A stretch of 64,000 bases of DNA from Symbiodinium natans (lineage: Eukaryota > Sar > Dinophyceae > Suessiales > Symbiodiniaceae): assembly GCA_905221605.1 (NCBI GenBank), contig CAJNDS010002197.1, forward strand, positions 471,352 through 535,351, read 5' to 3'. Of the stretch, positions 32,336 to 43,787 are shown one piece after another (the first letter of the stretch is position 1; every line of letters starts with the position of its first letter). Below the pieces are notes generated by a model that worked only from the letters and a program-made list of their open reading frames with translations, searched no databases and was not told where the DNA came from. Position numbers and translations under genes: made by a program.

Positions 32336-32687
32336 AGTGCAAGTGCAGATACATAAGAAATGGCCGGCTTAGACCAACTCACAGCTTAATAGCGACCTTA
32401 TCCGGCATAAGAAGGTGATTAAGCTATAATAAATTATTATAGCTTAATAACATCTTTATGTATTTTTAAAGTTAAGCTAAAATGGACGACATAGCTTAAA
32501 TACATTGTTTCCGGAGAAAAAAGTTAAGCTGCAGATGGTCTGTAGCCTGACGTTTAAAACATAATAAGGATGTTATTAAGCTATAATAATTTATTATAGC
32601 TTAATAACCTTCTTATGCCGGATAAGGTCGCTATTAAGCTGTGAGTTGGTCTAAGCCGGCCATTTCTTATGTATCTGCGCTTGCACT
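32336..32687. mobile_element. MITE-like 352-bp element with about 130-bp inverted arms
   Basis: The left arm (AGTGCAAGTGCAGATACATA at 32,336) is mirrored by the right arm ending GTATCTGCGCTTGCACT at 32,687. The arms pair through GGCCGGCTTAGACCAACTCA and the TATCCGGCATAAGAAGGT region, with few mismatches, to about 32,470/32,560. Each arm has a nested palindrome (TTAAGCTATAATAA against TTATTATAGCTTAA). The central about 90 bp is AT-rich. No coding capacity, so non-autonomous. Target-site duplications were not evident. Confidence 0.85.
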
Positions 32688-32699
32688 CGGCGGCTTCAC

Positions 32700-33330
32700 G
32701 GATGGCATCCTCCCTAAGCCTCAAAAACAAATCCTAAACATTCTGTCCTCGCAAATACCGTAGTTGAATTGGGGGGGGGGGGGGGGGTTCGAGTCGGCGG
32801 CTGCGCGGGGCTGGTCTGGATAACTGGCATCCTCAAGAAGCCTCAAAAGCAAAACCTTAGTCCTCACAAAGCAACATGGAGAAGAAGTACCGTAATTGAA
32901 TTCCGCGTGAGGGCCAGGGGGAGAAGGGAGGGAGGGGGGGGGGGGGGGGGGGTTCGAGTCGGCCGCTGCGCGGGGCTGGTCTGGATAACTGGCATCCTCA
33001 AGAAGCCTCAAAAGCAAAACCTTAGTCCTCACAAAGCAACATGGAGAAGAAGTACCGTAATTGAATTCCGCGGGAGGGCCAGGGGGAGAAGAGGGAGGGT
33101 GGGGGGGGGTTCGAGTCGGCCGCTGCGCGGGGCTGGTCTGGATAACTGGCATCCTCCCTAAGCCTCAAAAGCAAACCCTAAACATTCTGCCCTCACAACG
33201 CAACATGGGGAAGAAGTACCATAATTGAATTCTGGGGAGGGCCCCGGGAGGGACTGAAGAGGGAGGGGGAGGGGTTCGAGTCGGCCGCTGCACGGGGCTG
33301 GTCTGTATAACATTGATTTACAAGGGGTTT
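32700..33330. repeat. G-rich tandem repeat, about 4 copies of 150-175 bp
   Basis: Unit: GGTTCGAGTCGG, CCGCTGCGCGGGGCTGGTCT, GGATAACTGGCATCCTC, AAGCAACATGGAGAAGAAGT and TAATTGAATTC, then a run of up to about 20 G. Copies start near 32,788, 32,952, 33,109 and 33,273, with a partial unit before (32,700) and a remnant at 33,420. The frames encoded on either strand are repeat artefacts. The G-runs could form quadruplexes. Confidence 0.9.
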
Positions 33331-33870
33331 GTGTTGGCTGCTGTGTGGTGTGACCATTAGAAAAGGTTATTCATGATGTTCTGTTTTTTTTTGGTCTTTG
33401 TGGGGAATAAAGCTACTATAGGTCCGGCCGCTGCGCGGGGCTGGCCTTCATAATAATTTAACAATTAGTGGCTGTATAGCACAAGGGTGCTGGATTGTAC
33501 AATCCTAGGGTAGTTGTTCGCTGGGTAGCTAAACATCTTACATAATCATGGAGTCTTTCTTTAGAATTCTTGGGCTGCAAAGCACCATAGGTACTGGCTC
33601 GATTGACCGTCGCCTAGCACGAGGCTGGATGGCTGTGCAAGTAGTTGGTGCTGGTGGCTGTGGTTCGTTTGGATGCACTGAGGTTGTCAAGCTTCCAGAG
33701 GCTAGCAGTGTTTGTACTAGTGTTGCACTTTATGTGTGGGGAGAGTGTGGGCAGCTGATGGGCGGTGAACAGCAGAGGGTGCTTGGGCATCACAGGATTC
33801 TTTGGTTTTTCTCCACAAGACAATTTTGCTCGAGAGAGGATGAGCAGGGTGCCTGAGGCATCGCTTTGCC

Positions 33871-36550
33871 ATGGCATACATAGCAGATGAGATCAAAGCC
33901 CAGCGCTTCGACTTTATCGAGTATAAGGTGTCTGCTGACCAGAGAATATCCAGCGTGACTTGCCTGGTGTATCAGTTCTGCGGTGTTATGCATGATATAT
34001 TTTGTTTCTGAAATGTTGCAGAACACATAAGGATGAAGACTACCACGATGAGTTGGCCTTGATGACATCGATGAAAGCATTCTCGCCATCATTTGGCACC
34101 AGGCTTTCAGGAGCCAACACATCTCAGTTCCAGTACTTCTGTGAGCACTTCAAGGATCACTTTGATCCCGAGCTCGTGGGAACATTTACACTGGCTTGCA
34201 ACAAGCAGGGATTGCCCTTTGTTGCACCAGACGGCCTCCTGCCAAACCCGAGATTGGCATCATGGACACTCACCTAACTCATAGACAGAGTTCTGTTATG
34301 TAGTGTATGTCGTGAGAAGCCTTGTGTGTACTACACGTTTCCAGGTTTTTCAGGGAGGAGGCTTCATGGGGGGCTAGGTACCTAGAGACCCTTTGGCAAG
34401 CTTGGGGTGCCTTAGGGAGCAGTGGGGAGTATTCGGGAACCTTGGGGTACATGTCTCCCTTGAACCCCTCTCTGTTAAGAACCCCGTGATACATGTTGCA
34501 TGCAAACGAGGCAAGCGTTGAATACACTGTACCGGGAGATCCTGCTCGAAACAGTGGTATCCAAGAAATGGTGCCTGTGACATGATGAAGCAATGTGCTT
34601 TTTGCACTGTCTCTGATGCTGTAGGTTTCCAAGCATGTTCTGTCGCAACGTGTGTAATATCCTGCTTGCTTGCAAGGCAGAGTCGCAGTTTGATCAAGAA
34701 ATTCATGGAGTCTGAGATCTCGATTCACTGGAATGATGTGGCTTCTTTCAGTGAGCACGTCATTGGCCGGGTTGGGGCAGATATCAAGTCAGAGGCCCAC
34801 AAGAAAATGCATCTTCTGGCTCCTTCTTCAAAAAAAGTAATTGCTTTATTGTTGTTGGGTTTGCTATTGTTTTATGTTGGCCAGCTTATGGCCATGGACT
34901 TGGGCCTATTGCAGGACGACCTTGCAGCCTTCCGGCACCTCCTGGAAATCAAGGGCAAGGAGGATGCAGCAACCGCTGCCTATGAGGAGAGTTTGAAGCT
35001 TCCAAGCGAGGTGGCCAAGAAGCGATCTGCTGATGTCCGTTTCCTTCTCAAAAACTATGACACCGAGGACTCACCATGCCTGTTGAGTTGCTGATTCGTC
35101 CATGTTCCACCTGTGAGACTGACGTGGATGTGAATCACGCGATCTGCTTGGCGTCTTTCTTTCTAGTCTCCAGGCATTGGACATCTTGGCGGCATGGCGC
35201 TCTCGTGCACATTTTGCCATTTGCAACAGTTTTCGTGAAAGCTGGATGGTGTGCAAGTCGATGGCACAGCTGAAGGGCAGGGTGGTGGATATGCCAGCGG
35301 ACAACACTGTGCCTCATTTGAATTGCCTGTGCTTCTTGTGTGTGTGGCCTGTGTAGCTACATGTAAGTCCACAGAACCCATTAGACAAACAGTTGCTCAG
35401 GGCGCAGTGAAGATTTCGCTTCAGTCTGTGGCAATGAAGTCTGTCCTCGCCAAACTGGACACAATATCAGTGAAGAACAACAAGATGACAGGGCCGACCA
35501 GGATTACAGCAGAACGTGTGGCAAAGACGGCAGAAGTCCTGGAGCAAGCATACATCTTCCTGGAAGCGGCGAAGTCGCGATACCAAACTGTTTGGGACGG
35601 TGTGCCCATTGCTGGCCAGATTTGGAGGCGGCACTTGTCAGCTTGCTTGTTGACTTATAAGAAGTCCTAACATTTGTGTGTTTCTAATCACCCGGCAAGG
35701 AAGATTCTTCGCGATGGCGACCATGGCATTTTGGCAAAGCTGGAAAGCTGGGTCGCGGCTCGCAGTGTCAATCCGAACGCTGAGCTCACTCACGAATTTG
35801 CGGCCATGATGGCTCAGTTGGAGAATCTCTGCCAGCACCCCCACTGTATGCAATTTAAGTTCCACAGTCATCCTTGACCGTAGCAGGTTGGCAGGATGTG
35901 TTAATTTTGCATCAGCGTTCATGCCTGTGCAAAGGAGCGCCACAGAGGCAGTCAAGAAGGAGTCCCAGCGAAAAGCTGCTGAGCAAAAACGTTTGTTGGA
36001 AGAAGAAGAACAAAAGAAGAAGGAGGAGATGGCAAAGCTTGAAGCTGAAAGGGCTGAGCAGGAGATATCATCAGCTTCGAGTGACTTTTGTGAAGTTGCA
36101 AAGACGTAAGTGTCTGTAGGATCTGCTTTCCCTCAGGAGCGGGAACATGCACAGAAGGAAGCTGATGGCCAATTACAAATCGACAAGGCCCTGCTGGGAC
36201 TGAGTGAAGTTGTGGCCAAGCCCGATGGGTTAGAGGAGGAAGACAACACCAAACCCGTGGCCGAACCAGACCTTTCTGAAGAAGCGGTGTGCCACAAGAA
36301 GGCAAATGCAGTCTTCGACTCTGTGATTCAGCAGTACCTGGCAACGGATATCCTTCCTGCCGAGGCTGAAGTTTACGTTTCCTCATCAATGATTTTTTAA
36401 AATACTTAACTGAAGTCCACCACATGCAGAAAACCCATTTTTCCTTTGCAGGTCAGAAACAAGGGCCGCAAGCTGTGGTTGCTGCCAGCAGTGACCCAAC
36501 ACCGTGGCCCACACTTGCTGACCAAAAGCTTCCAAGCTGCACAGTGGTAG
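33871..36550 (+). CDS. large multi-exon protein of unknown function with a coiled coil
   Basis: Exon-like blocks on one strand: 33,871 ATG (MAYIADEIKAQRFDFIEYKV); 34,020-34,270 (THKDEDYHDELALMTSMKAF onward); about 34,700-34,835 (FMESEISIHWNDVASFSEHV); about 34,887-35,080 (LQDDLAAFRHLLEIKGKEDA); about 35,178-35,345; about 35,365-35,620 (AKTAEVLEQAYIFLEAAKSR); about 35,690-35,850; about 35,935-36,108 (KKESQRKAAEQKRLLEEEEQ, coiled coil); about 36,140-36,380; about 36,452-36,550 (RNKGRKLWLLPAVTQHRGPH, TAG). A clear GT-AG intron of about 50 bp separates PSSKK from the next block near 34,837-34,886. No known domain is recognised. It could be more than one gene. Confidence 0.4.
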
Positions 36551-36563
36551 AGATTGGTCCAAC

Positions 36564-38048
36564 ATGACATTCTCAGGCATTTCTGATTCGTTGCTTCTCT
36601 GGGATGAGGCGTCCCACCTTTGCGAGCCAGTCGAGTCATGTGGGCAGAAGCGATGGCTGCGGGTGATGTCTTCATTGTTCTCATGGGTCATGATCCTGCT
36701 GGAGAGCAGGACTGCAAAGTACAGCTTCAAAAGGCGTTCCCCGTCAAGGAGAAAAACTTGGAGTTGATTTTCCTGAGCCCACTCAGGTGCCTTTGCAATG
36801 GCAGAAAAAGTAATGTAGACCTCCAACACTATGCTCTGACGCCAGATCTTCTTCAAGGTACACAGCTCGCTCTCACCTAGACAACAATAGTTTTCGACAA
36901 CAACAGCAGCTTCATACACCCCTGAAATCTCAGCTTCATGGAACCTTTAGCTGTCGTGGTTCTGGGGGAGGGGGGGTGGGTTGCCCTGAAAAGGCCGATT
37001 GTCCAAAGTTGTGGCAAATCGGGTGTCTACGTGGAGTACATGCTCCTGGGCTATGTGAATGGCTGGGAAGCCGGGACTGACAGTGATTTGGACACGATGG
37101 TGGACAGGCTGGCGGCTATCACATGTGTCCATGGTGTCTCCTGTTCGCAGTACTTGACTCCTAAATTTCTGTGTTCCTGAAGTGTGATTTCTTGAGGTTG
37201 TTCACATGCTTCCATAAACTTAGATCACAACATACTAAGGTTGATTCCGTGACCTGTGTGGATCTGCGTCGGCAGTGCTGCGAATGCGCCTCCGAAGGTG
37301 ATATCCGGGTGTGCAAGCTGTGGACATCCATCCAAGTGAACAGAGGCCAACCACAGCCCCAACTCACAAACATCGGTGATGATGCTGAGCTGCTAGCTAT
37401 GCTGTTGGGTAGTGCTTGTTGGGATGTTTTTCATGGACGGAAAACCACAGCATGTTTTTTATAGCGTTTGCTCCAGCCAAACCCCAGGCTGGATCTGGAC
37501 ACCACCACCATGGAGCCGCATGACGTGAAAAAGGGCAATGCGCACCGATACGGCCATGCAACCGAGTTTTGGCTGCAGATCCTCAGCAGTCTGTGTCCTC
37601 GATCCGTGGTTGTCCCAGTGGCCTGGGGATCCGAACCTGGTCTACTGGCTGCTGTGCTTTTTGTTTGCAGTGATCCTGACATAGTTTGAACGAGGCCTTC
37701 AGGTTTAAGGTTCTGGCTTTGGGCCTAGGCGGTTTGGGGCTGAGGGGTGTTTAGTGTTTTTTTTAGGGTTTGTTGTTTAGAAATTGTCTTGGGGTTGGGA
37801 TATGTTTACAGGTTTCAGACTTTGACAGTTTGGTGTTGGCGGTGTTGAGGCTGAAGCACCATGACGAGCAGCTTTCCCGGGCAATGCCAGCCAACGTTGT
37901 GTTCCTGCCTGTTGCAGACCCAATGGCCTTGCCAAGCGATGAGAAGATGCTGCGGTCTGCACACAATGAGGTGACTTGCTTGTCCTCAGCGCGCAACTGT
38001 TATGCAGCTGCCAAGTGGGAGAAGCTGTGCCTAAGCTGCTCCCAATGA
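36564..38048 (+). CDS. multi-exon protein of unknown function
   Basis: Starts 14 bp after the preceding stop: ATG at 36,564 (MTFSGISDSLLLWDEASHLC). Blocks follow at about 36,645-36,785 (AMAAGDVFIVLMGHDPAGEQ), about 36,955-37,145 (PIVQSCGKSGVYVEYMLLGY, later DSDLDTMVDRLAAIT), about 37,225-37,440 (CVDLRRQCCECASEGDIRVC, later IGDDAELLAMLLG), about 37,490-37,660 (DVKKGNAHRYGHATEFWLQI, later SLCPRSVVVPVAWGSEPGLL) and about 37,815-38,048 (DFDSLVLAVLRLKHHDEQLS, later ANVVFLPVADPMAL). Alternating hydrophobic strands suggest an alpha/beta fold. No family motif identified. Tight spacing to its neighbours is typical of dinoflagellate tandem gene arrays. Confidence 0.4.
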
Positions 38049-38785
38049 GTGCTGACGTGTTGCTATTTGCAAGATTGGTAAGAAGCCTTGGTCTTGGAGT
38101 GATGACACCTGGGAGTTTAGGCAGGTTTAAAGGTTTATGATTCAAAGCTTAGAGGATAGCCTGTGCACGAAGGTTGGAGCTCAAGAAGATGGTTGGCCAG
38201 GCATCTGGAGCATCGTCATCACCGAGAAAGGCTGGCCAGGATGGGAGGCAGGATCTTCGGCAGCTGAGCAGCCATCCATCCGACAACGGGTCGGCTGAGC
38301 CTGTTCCATGGCTGATCAAGGTGCACAGGGGTCAATCAGGTCATTGTTCTTGAGGGTTCCGTCGGTGTACTTCTAGGCATTACTCCTGCAAACCTCACTA
38401 GTTCCCAGCATGGACCTTCTGGGTGAAGGCCCATTCCATGAAAGGTGACAGACACAGTGGATATCCCAATGCTCTCAGAGGTCGTGCGAGAAGATAGTGA
38501 TTGCGAGGACGAGGAAGACCCCAACCAGACCAGTTCCTGCATAGATTCTGCGACTACTAGCCGCAGAAATTTCCTGGCGATGGAAAGATATGGCCTTAAC
38601 ATTGTCTCCACAGCGTCCACAGTAGGTCTCATGCTGGTTGCCGAGAAGCAGTCATGTAGCTGCAGCAGAAACATGTTTAAACCAATTCTGTGTGGGTTGA
38701 ACATATTTTGGTGCTGTTTTGAGGACTTCCAGTTTCCAACCTCAAGCGAGGACATCTAAATTGCAAGTGCAGGTTAGTTTGACAG

Positions 38786-39830
38786 CCAAGGCTGAAGAAA
38801 GGCACAAAGATTCCAATCAAGGGCCCGATTTTCAGGACATGGGAAGACTTGCAAGACTTTTTGGCGGATAATGGCGGCATGGCAGAGAGGGTATTCTCAG
38901 TGGAAGCCTTCGAAGGCGACACGCCGCGAGGCAACTTTTTCCAGGTCGCCACAGGAGTATGTGGCTTCATCAACCACTTCAGTGGACGCCTAGTCAGGCC
39001 GAACGCCTCCGTGAAAGTTCACCACGAGAATGGAGCCGCAGATGGCACGCTCATGGTGCAGCTTGACTGCATGAGGCAGTGCGAGAGGATCTTTGCAGCA
39101 CATTCCTGACTGTGGCAGCACTACTCTCAGGCACTTGGACAAACAGGTGCCCAAAGGGGGTGAAATTACGCTGGACTACGGCAATGTGTGGTTCACATGC
39201 CTGCCTTTGCCACCCAAAGTCCCGAAGCCCAGGGCCAAACGCAAGGCAAGACAGTTACATGCTTTGTGGGTTCAGCGGTCCCTGGGTGTTCAGTGTTCCT
39301 GTTTTCAGGGTGTCAAGGCTTTGCAGGCCTGAAGCTTTGATGTTGCTTGGGTTTAAGACTCAAAGTTATGGGGGTTTCTTGAACGGTTAGGCCACAAGCA
39401 CTGTGCCGTGGTGTCCATCGCACAAAGTCCATGGTCGAGGTAGATTTGCGACATGTGCCTCCTGGAAGGCCAAGGCAAAGCCAGCATCACAAAAGGAAAC
39501 CTTGGAGGATGAAGAGGATCCCACCAGGAAGGACAAGGAGGCCAGGAGTGACACTTGGCTTTCTTCTGGGTTGCACTTTGGACTTTAACCGCTTGGGTTT
39601 GTGAGTAGAAACTACAAGAAAGGTAAAATGTTAAGATGGTGTTTTCTTGGTCACCCAAGGATGACAAAGACATGCCTGATGATGATGCATCGGATGAGGC
39701 TGAGGATGAGGCCATGAATGCGGTGGGCATCGATGACTCGGACTTTGACAACCCGTCGCACAAGCGCAGGCGCATCGCAGCACTACGAGAGCCAGGGCTC
39801 GATGACAAGGATGTGAAGCTTGAGCCGTGA
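38786..39830 (+). CDS. SET-domain protein (putative lysine methyltransferase), 5' part not resolved
   Basis: After a TTTGACAG acceptor at 38,785 the frame reads PRLKKGTKIPIKGPIFRTWE, then GVCGFINHFSGRLVRPNAS, and, after a frame change between 39,076 and 39,145, VPKGGEITLDYGNVWF. FINH..PNA and GE-x-x-x-DYG are the SET-N and SET-C signatures; the N-H contributes to AdoMet binding and the terminal Tyr to the active site. The frame change fits a roughly 62-70 bp intron with a non-GT donor. Later exons give AKAKPASQKETLEDEEDPTR (about 39,464) and an acidic tail DDKDMPDDDASDEAEDEAMN with KRRR (about 39,658) to TGA at 39,830. SET enzymes methylate lysines of histones or other proteins. Upstream blocks at 38,175-38,330 and 38,450-38,620 may belong to it. 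Confidence 0.65.
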
Positions 39831-40321
39831 ATCATGGTCAGGGATTATCCACAGTGCAGCAAGGTAGTACATCCAGATGTGATAACATGTCATGAATCAA
39901 CCACACTGCTCATCATCCTGCAGCCTCAAATCAGGTGTTTGGACTAGCCTTGCTGCGCACTAGCATTTTGGTTCACAGAAAGGCACAGTCCGTGCTGTTT
40001 AAACATTTTCCATTTCGCCACACGATCGAGGCAGGTGTTCACAACGATCGTCGGTTGGACTGCCGGTCGAAGAACACACGCAGGTGTGAAAAGCGTCGAC
40101 AAGGCATGGCTTACCAGACTTTACAAGCTAATTAAAGGCTTAGAAGGGTTGAGAATCATGTTTAGGCTTAACTTCACTGACACACTTGAGATCCTAGGAT
40201 TAAGGGTTGGGGGCTTGGAGGATAGGGTCTAAGGGTTCGTTCACACAGCTGACTTTGTTTGAATGGTTGCCATTTCCGATCAGGCCACCTTGTAGATTCT
40301 GTGGCCCGGTTCTGTGCCAGG

Positions 40322-42312
40322 ATGGCCGTAGCTAGGCGTTCTTGCTATTGCTTTCTGCCTGGGTGCAAGATGTGTGCTGGCAACGTGTCGGAGGTCCGTC
40401 CAGTGACACCAGCCAATCGCAAGCACCAGGCGAAGGACAGTGCTGCAACAGACCCTGCACCCATGGCAAAACCAGATGGCCACAAAAACCAGAAGTCGGC
40501 AACGGATGCTTCAGCTGCACAGGCTGCTCAGCCCTGCTTCTGCTTTTTGCCCACCTGCGAGCTGTGTGAAACCAGGAAGGCATCTACGTCACAGAGTGTC
40601 AAGCGAAAATCTTCCAAGATGGATGCGCCGGCAACAAGATGCTCTTGCGACTTGCCCACCTGCAAGCTCTGCCAGGCAAAGCTTGTGAAGGTCGAGCATC
40701 CAAAGCCTTCACCACTTCCGAGTTCAGCTGACAGTCTGCAGTGCGAGGGCAAGGCTGCTGTTCTTGGCTGCAATGGTTTTGTGCACAAGATGTCAGGAAC
40801 ACAAGTCACTGAGAAGGTGTTCATGGAGTGCTGTGCTGGGACCTGCCGCTTGTCCAGCAGCATGGCTGAGCGAGGGATTCCAACGCAATCTTGGGAGATA
40901 GCACGCAGCCAGGCTGAGGACACCCAAGCCACACTCAGAGATCTTAGTGTTCGGGGTTCACACTATTTGTTTGAAAACCCTGCTTCTTTGTGTTTAGGGT
41001 CTAGGGTCAGGGTTCAGGGTTCAATTGCGGGTTCTGCCTTGTGTGTTGAATGTTCCCCTGCGGCTAGAGGTTCAGGGTGGATCGGGTCAATTCACTGTTC
41101 CACCTTGTGTGTTTCGTGTGACAGTGAGATTTCAAAGAAAATTCAGTCCTCAGGGTTTAGGGCCCGAGGTTGTCAATGTTTTGGGTGGCTCAAGATTCGG
41201 CACAACTTCACTCACCGACCTCCAGTCGAATTAATTGAGCGTCGGGTTTTGGGGCCAGCGGTTTCTATTCCTAAATTTGGGATGTTGTATTGTTAGGTGG
41301 AAGGGCTTACTTACATCTAACAAATAATCTTTTGCAGTTCGTAGTTCTGCAACCTTTTAACATGATCCCTGAGGATGTTCTCTTGCCAGCCAATGTGAAG
41401 CTCATCAGCAAGATGGTTTGCGATGCTGCTCTGCTCATGCTCTGGATGTCTATTCCCTGCTCATCTTGGTCCATGGCTCGCCGTGGCAAACCACGCAAGC
41501 CAGGCAAGAAAGGCGGGTTTCCGGAGCGGATCAGGAGCATGGAGCAGCCTTGGGGTCTCAGTGGCTGGGCAGGCCAGTGGAACAATTTGCATTGTTTTGC
41601 TTGTTTGTTCTGGTTGAAAGTTCATGTTTTATATTCACAAGGTGTGGTTGTTTGTCGTGTTTGGTGAGGCCAGTGCCGAGTCAAGGGAAGGGGGTGTTAT
41701 GTGTTCTTAACCGCAACAAACCATTGTGGGAGAACCACCGCTGGGATTGTAAGGCAACCTGTCGCCGACCATGTCTGCAAAGCTCGAGGCTGGAAACGTG
41801 CTTGCGAGATGGGCCATTCAGATGATCCAGCTCTGTTTGCAACACGGTGTTCCAGTGGCACTGGAGAATCCCAAGCGCAGCTATCTCTGGAAGATTCCAG
41901 AACTGGCGAAGCTGCTGTAGCTCAAGAAGCTGGTTCAGTACATTTTTGAATGCTATTTTTGGGATAGGACTGGTGTCATCATTGGTGTAGTTTAGACTAC
42001 ACAGGCAGCACAAGCGCGCAGCGGTCTTTGTCTTCGACCATTGCCAGTACCACACCACAGCTCCCGTGCACAACTTCAAGAAATCGACCATGGTGGCGAC
42101 ATGGAACTGTAAAATACTTTTCCCTGGATGAGGTCATGCTGACCTGCCATGGTTGTAAATGTACAAAGACAGGTGAAGTGCACATGAAGTTGTCAGGACT
42201 GCAGCCTGCAGCTGAAGGCAGGAAGAAGCTGGGCTGGTGGACTTCGCATGGGGCCGCTTATCCATGTCAGTTTTGCCAAAAGTTTGCAGTGAAGATGTCA
42301 GGGCAACATTAG
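40322..42312 (+). CDS. cytosine-C5-methyltransferase-like protein with N-terminal triple CxCx4Cx2C motif
   Basis: ATG at 40,322. Exon 1 (to 40,946) carries three copies of C-x-C-x4-C-x2-C (CYCFLPGCKMC, CFCFLPTCELC, CSCDLPTCKLC), probably metal-binding, then KVFMECCAGTCRLSSSMAER and SWEIA, like methyltransferase motif I (F-x-G...E). A GT-AG intron, 40,947-41,344, keeps phase. Exon 2 (41,345-41,560) has LLMLWMSIPCSSWSMARRGK, like motif IV Pro-Cys. GT-AG intron 41,561-41,753. Exon 3 (41,754-41,910) has GVPVALENPKRSYLWKIPEL, like motif VI ENV. GC-AG intron 41,911-42,004, then exon 4 VFVFDHCQYHTTAPVHNFKK. Near 42,112 the frame shifts by one, to CKCTKTGEVHMKLSGLQ and AAYPCQFCQ, ending at TAG 42,312. 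Whether it is active is unknown; motif I is atypical. Confidence 0.6.
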
Positions 42313-43787
42313 CTATGTAGACATTCGACAGGATGAACAAATCCCGGTGACATATTTTCTGGCTTGATCAAGGTCTGCCTAGCTAATGTTGCCAAACAGC
42401 ACACACCCGTGCTGTAATCGAAGGGCTTTCAGGGGTTTGGTCCACGTTCCGGTGCACGGTCAGCTGCTTAAGCAGCCCGACAAAGAAATACAGTCACCGA
42501 AATATTCATCTGAAGCCAAAGGCCAGCTTCCCAAGATCATTTAAGATTAAGATCCGCGGAACATATTCATGCAATCGAAAGGCCGTGGCGAGGTAGGGTA
42601 TAAGGTGGGCCTTGAACCCTAAGCCCAAAACCCTTAACTCTGAGCCCTGTGCCTTAAGGCCTAACATCAAGGCACTAATTGCAAAGCATCTTTACAAACG
42701 TTGAATCGCAAGTCGTGTCATGACCGCTTGCACATTGCATTTTGCTGGGGAAGTGTTTCAAGTCAGGACCACTCATGCAATGTTTTGCTGCCGCTGCAGA
42801 AGCCAGTGTCTGTTTGTTGTCCCTGTGTGTGTGTGTGTTATGTTTCAGATTGCACCTGAGCCTGTGCCAGAGGATTGATCATTGCAAGGGACCACCTTAG
42901 TTCTTGTTGCAAATCACCAAGGACCTGCCTGTCGTGTTTTGGTGCTTTGTCGGACCCTGGTCACTTTCTGGTGTGCAATGAAGACTTCTTACGTGAAACG
43001 AATATCCTGCAGAATGCACAGTATCAGCACCAGATTGGACGAAGCCATGATGACGTGTCTCACAATGATGGCAACATCTTGTAGGCAGCCGATCGTGTAT
43101 GCCATATGTTCATTAGACAACGCAGGATGATTGGCAGGCGACCTACAGCTTGTTGCAGAGCAGCCAAGAACATCTGATGTTCTTTTGGGGGTTTGTGGGG
43201 CAGCTCACTTTCATGTCTGCATCCACTGCTTGATTAGAGCATTTGAATCCTAAACCCACCAGATCATTATGCTCGAGGAATGCAATCATGGCAAGACGTG
43301 TGTGTCCAGTGAGGCAGTGTTTGTGAGCTGCAAAAGCTGGAGAGCCAGCCCAGAAAGTTGGCGTGCAAGGCTTGAACGAAGCACGGCCAGCAAAAGTCTT
43401 GTGCGCCATAGGAGGCAGGTGTGTGTCAAGCTCAGGCCGGTTGTTCTCATGCTGTAGAGGTCACGTCGACATCCGTGGCACATCTGGCTGGAGGTAATGA
43501 CAGCCGGTGCTGATAAACAGTAAGTTTGATGGCAGGACAGCAACACTGTAGAATGAAAACATCCGGCATGAACAGCTTTAAATTGTATCGGTTCTGGCGC
43601 CTAGGTTGAAAGTTGGGGTTGGTTTGGGTGAGACCATTAGAACATGGAGGTGCTACTCATAGAAAGGCGAAACGCACAAAGCACTGCAAGTTGCTTTGAC
43701 AATTAGGCCTTGAGGATCAAGGGTTTAGGGGTTTCAGTTTACAGTTTCCACTATCGCATCACTGCACCCATAGGGACATTAGGTGCC
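42313..43787. other. spacer with possible further exon of the methyltransferase-like gene
   Basis: Mostly short frames. A block at about 43,270-43,455 (EAVFVSCKSWRASPESWRAR) is exon-like and may extend the upstream gene. A short telomere-like patch lies near 42,610-42,650. A fragment of about 25 bp at 42,377-42,392 (CTAGCTAATGTTGCC) mirrors 42,301-42,316 (GGGCAACATTAGCTA), giving a small inverted repeat over the putative stop. Confidence 0.35.

Noticed and set aside
32721-33161. Repeated proline-rich and basic frames
   Set aside because: Produced by the G-rich tandem repeat; poly-G and poly-C runs vary in length and would break any frame.
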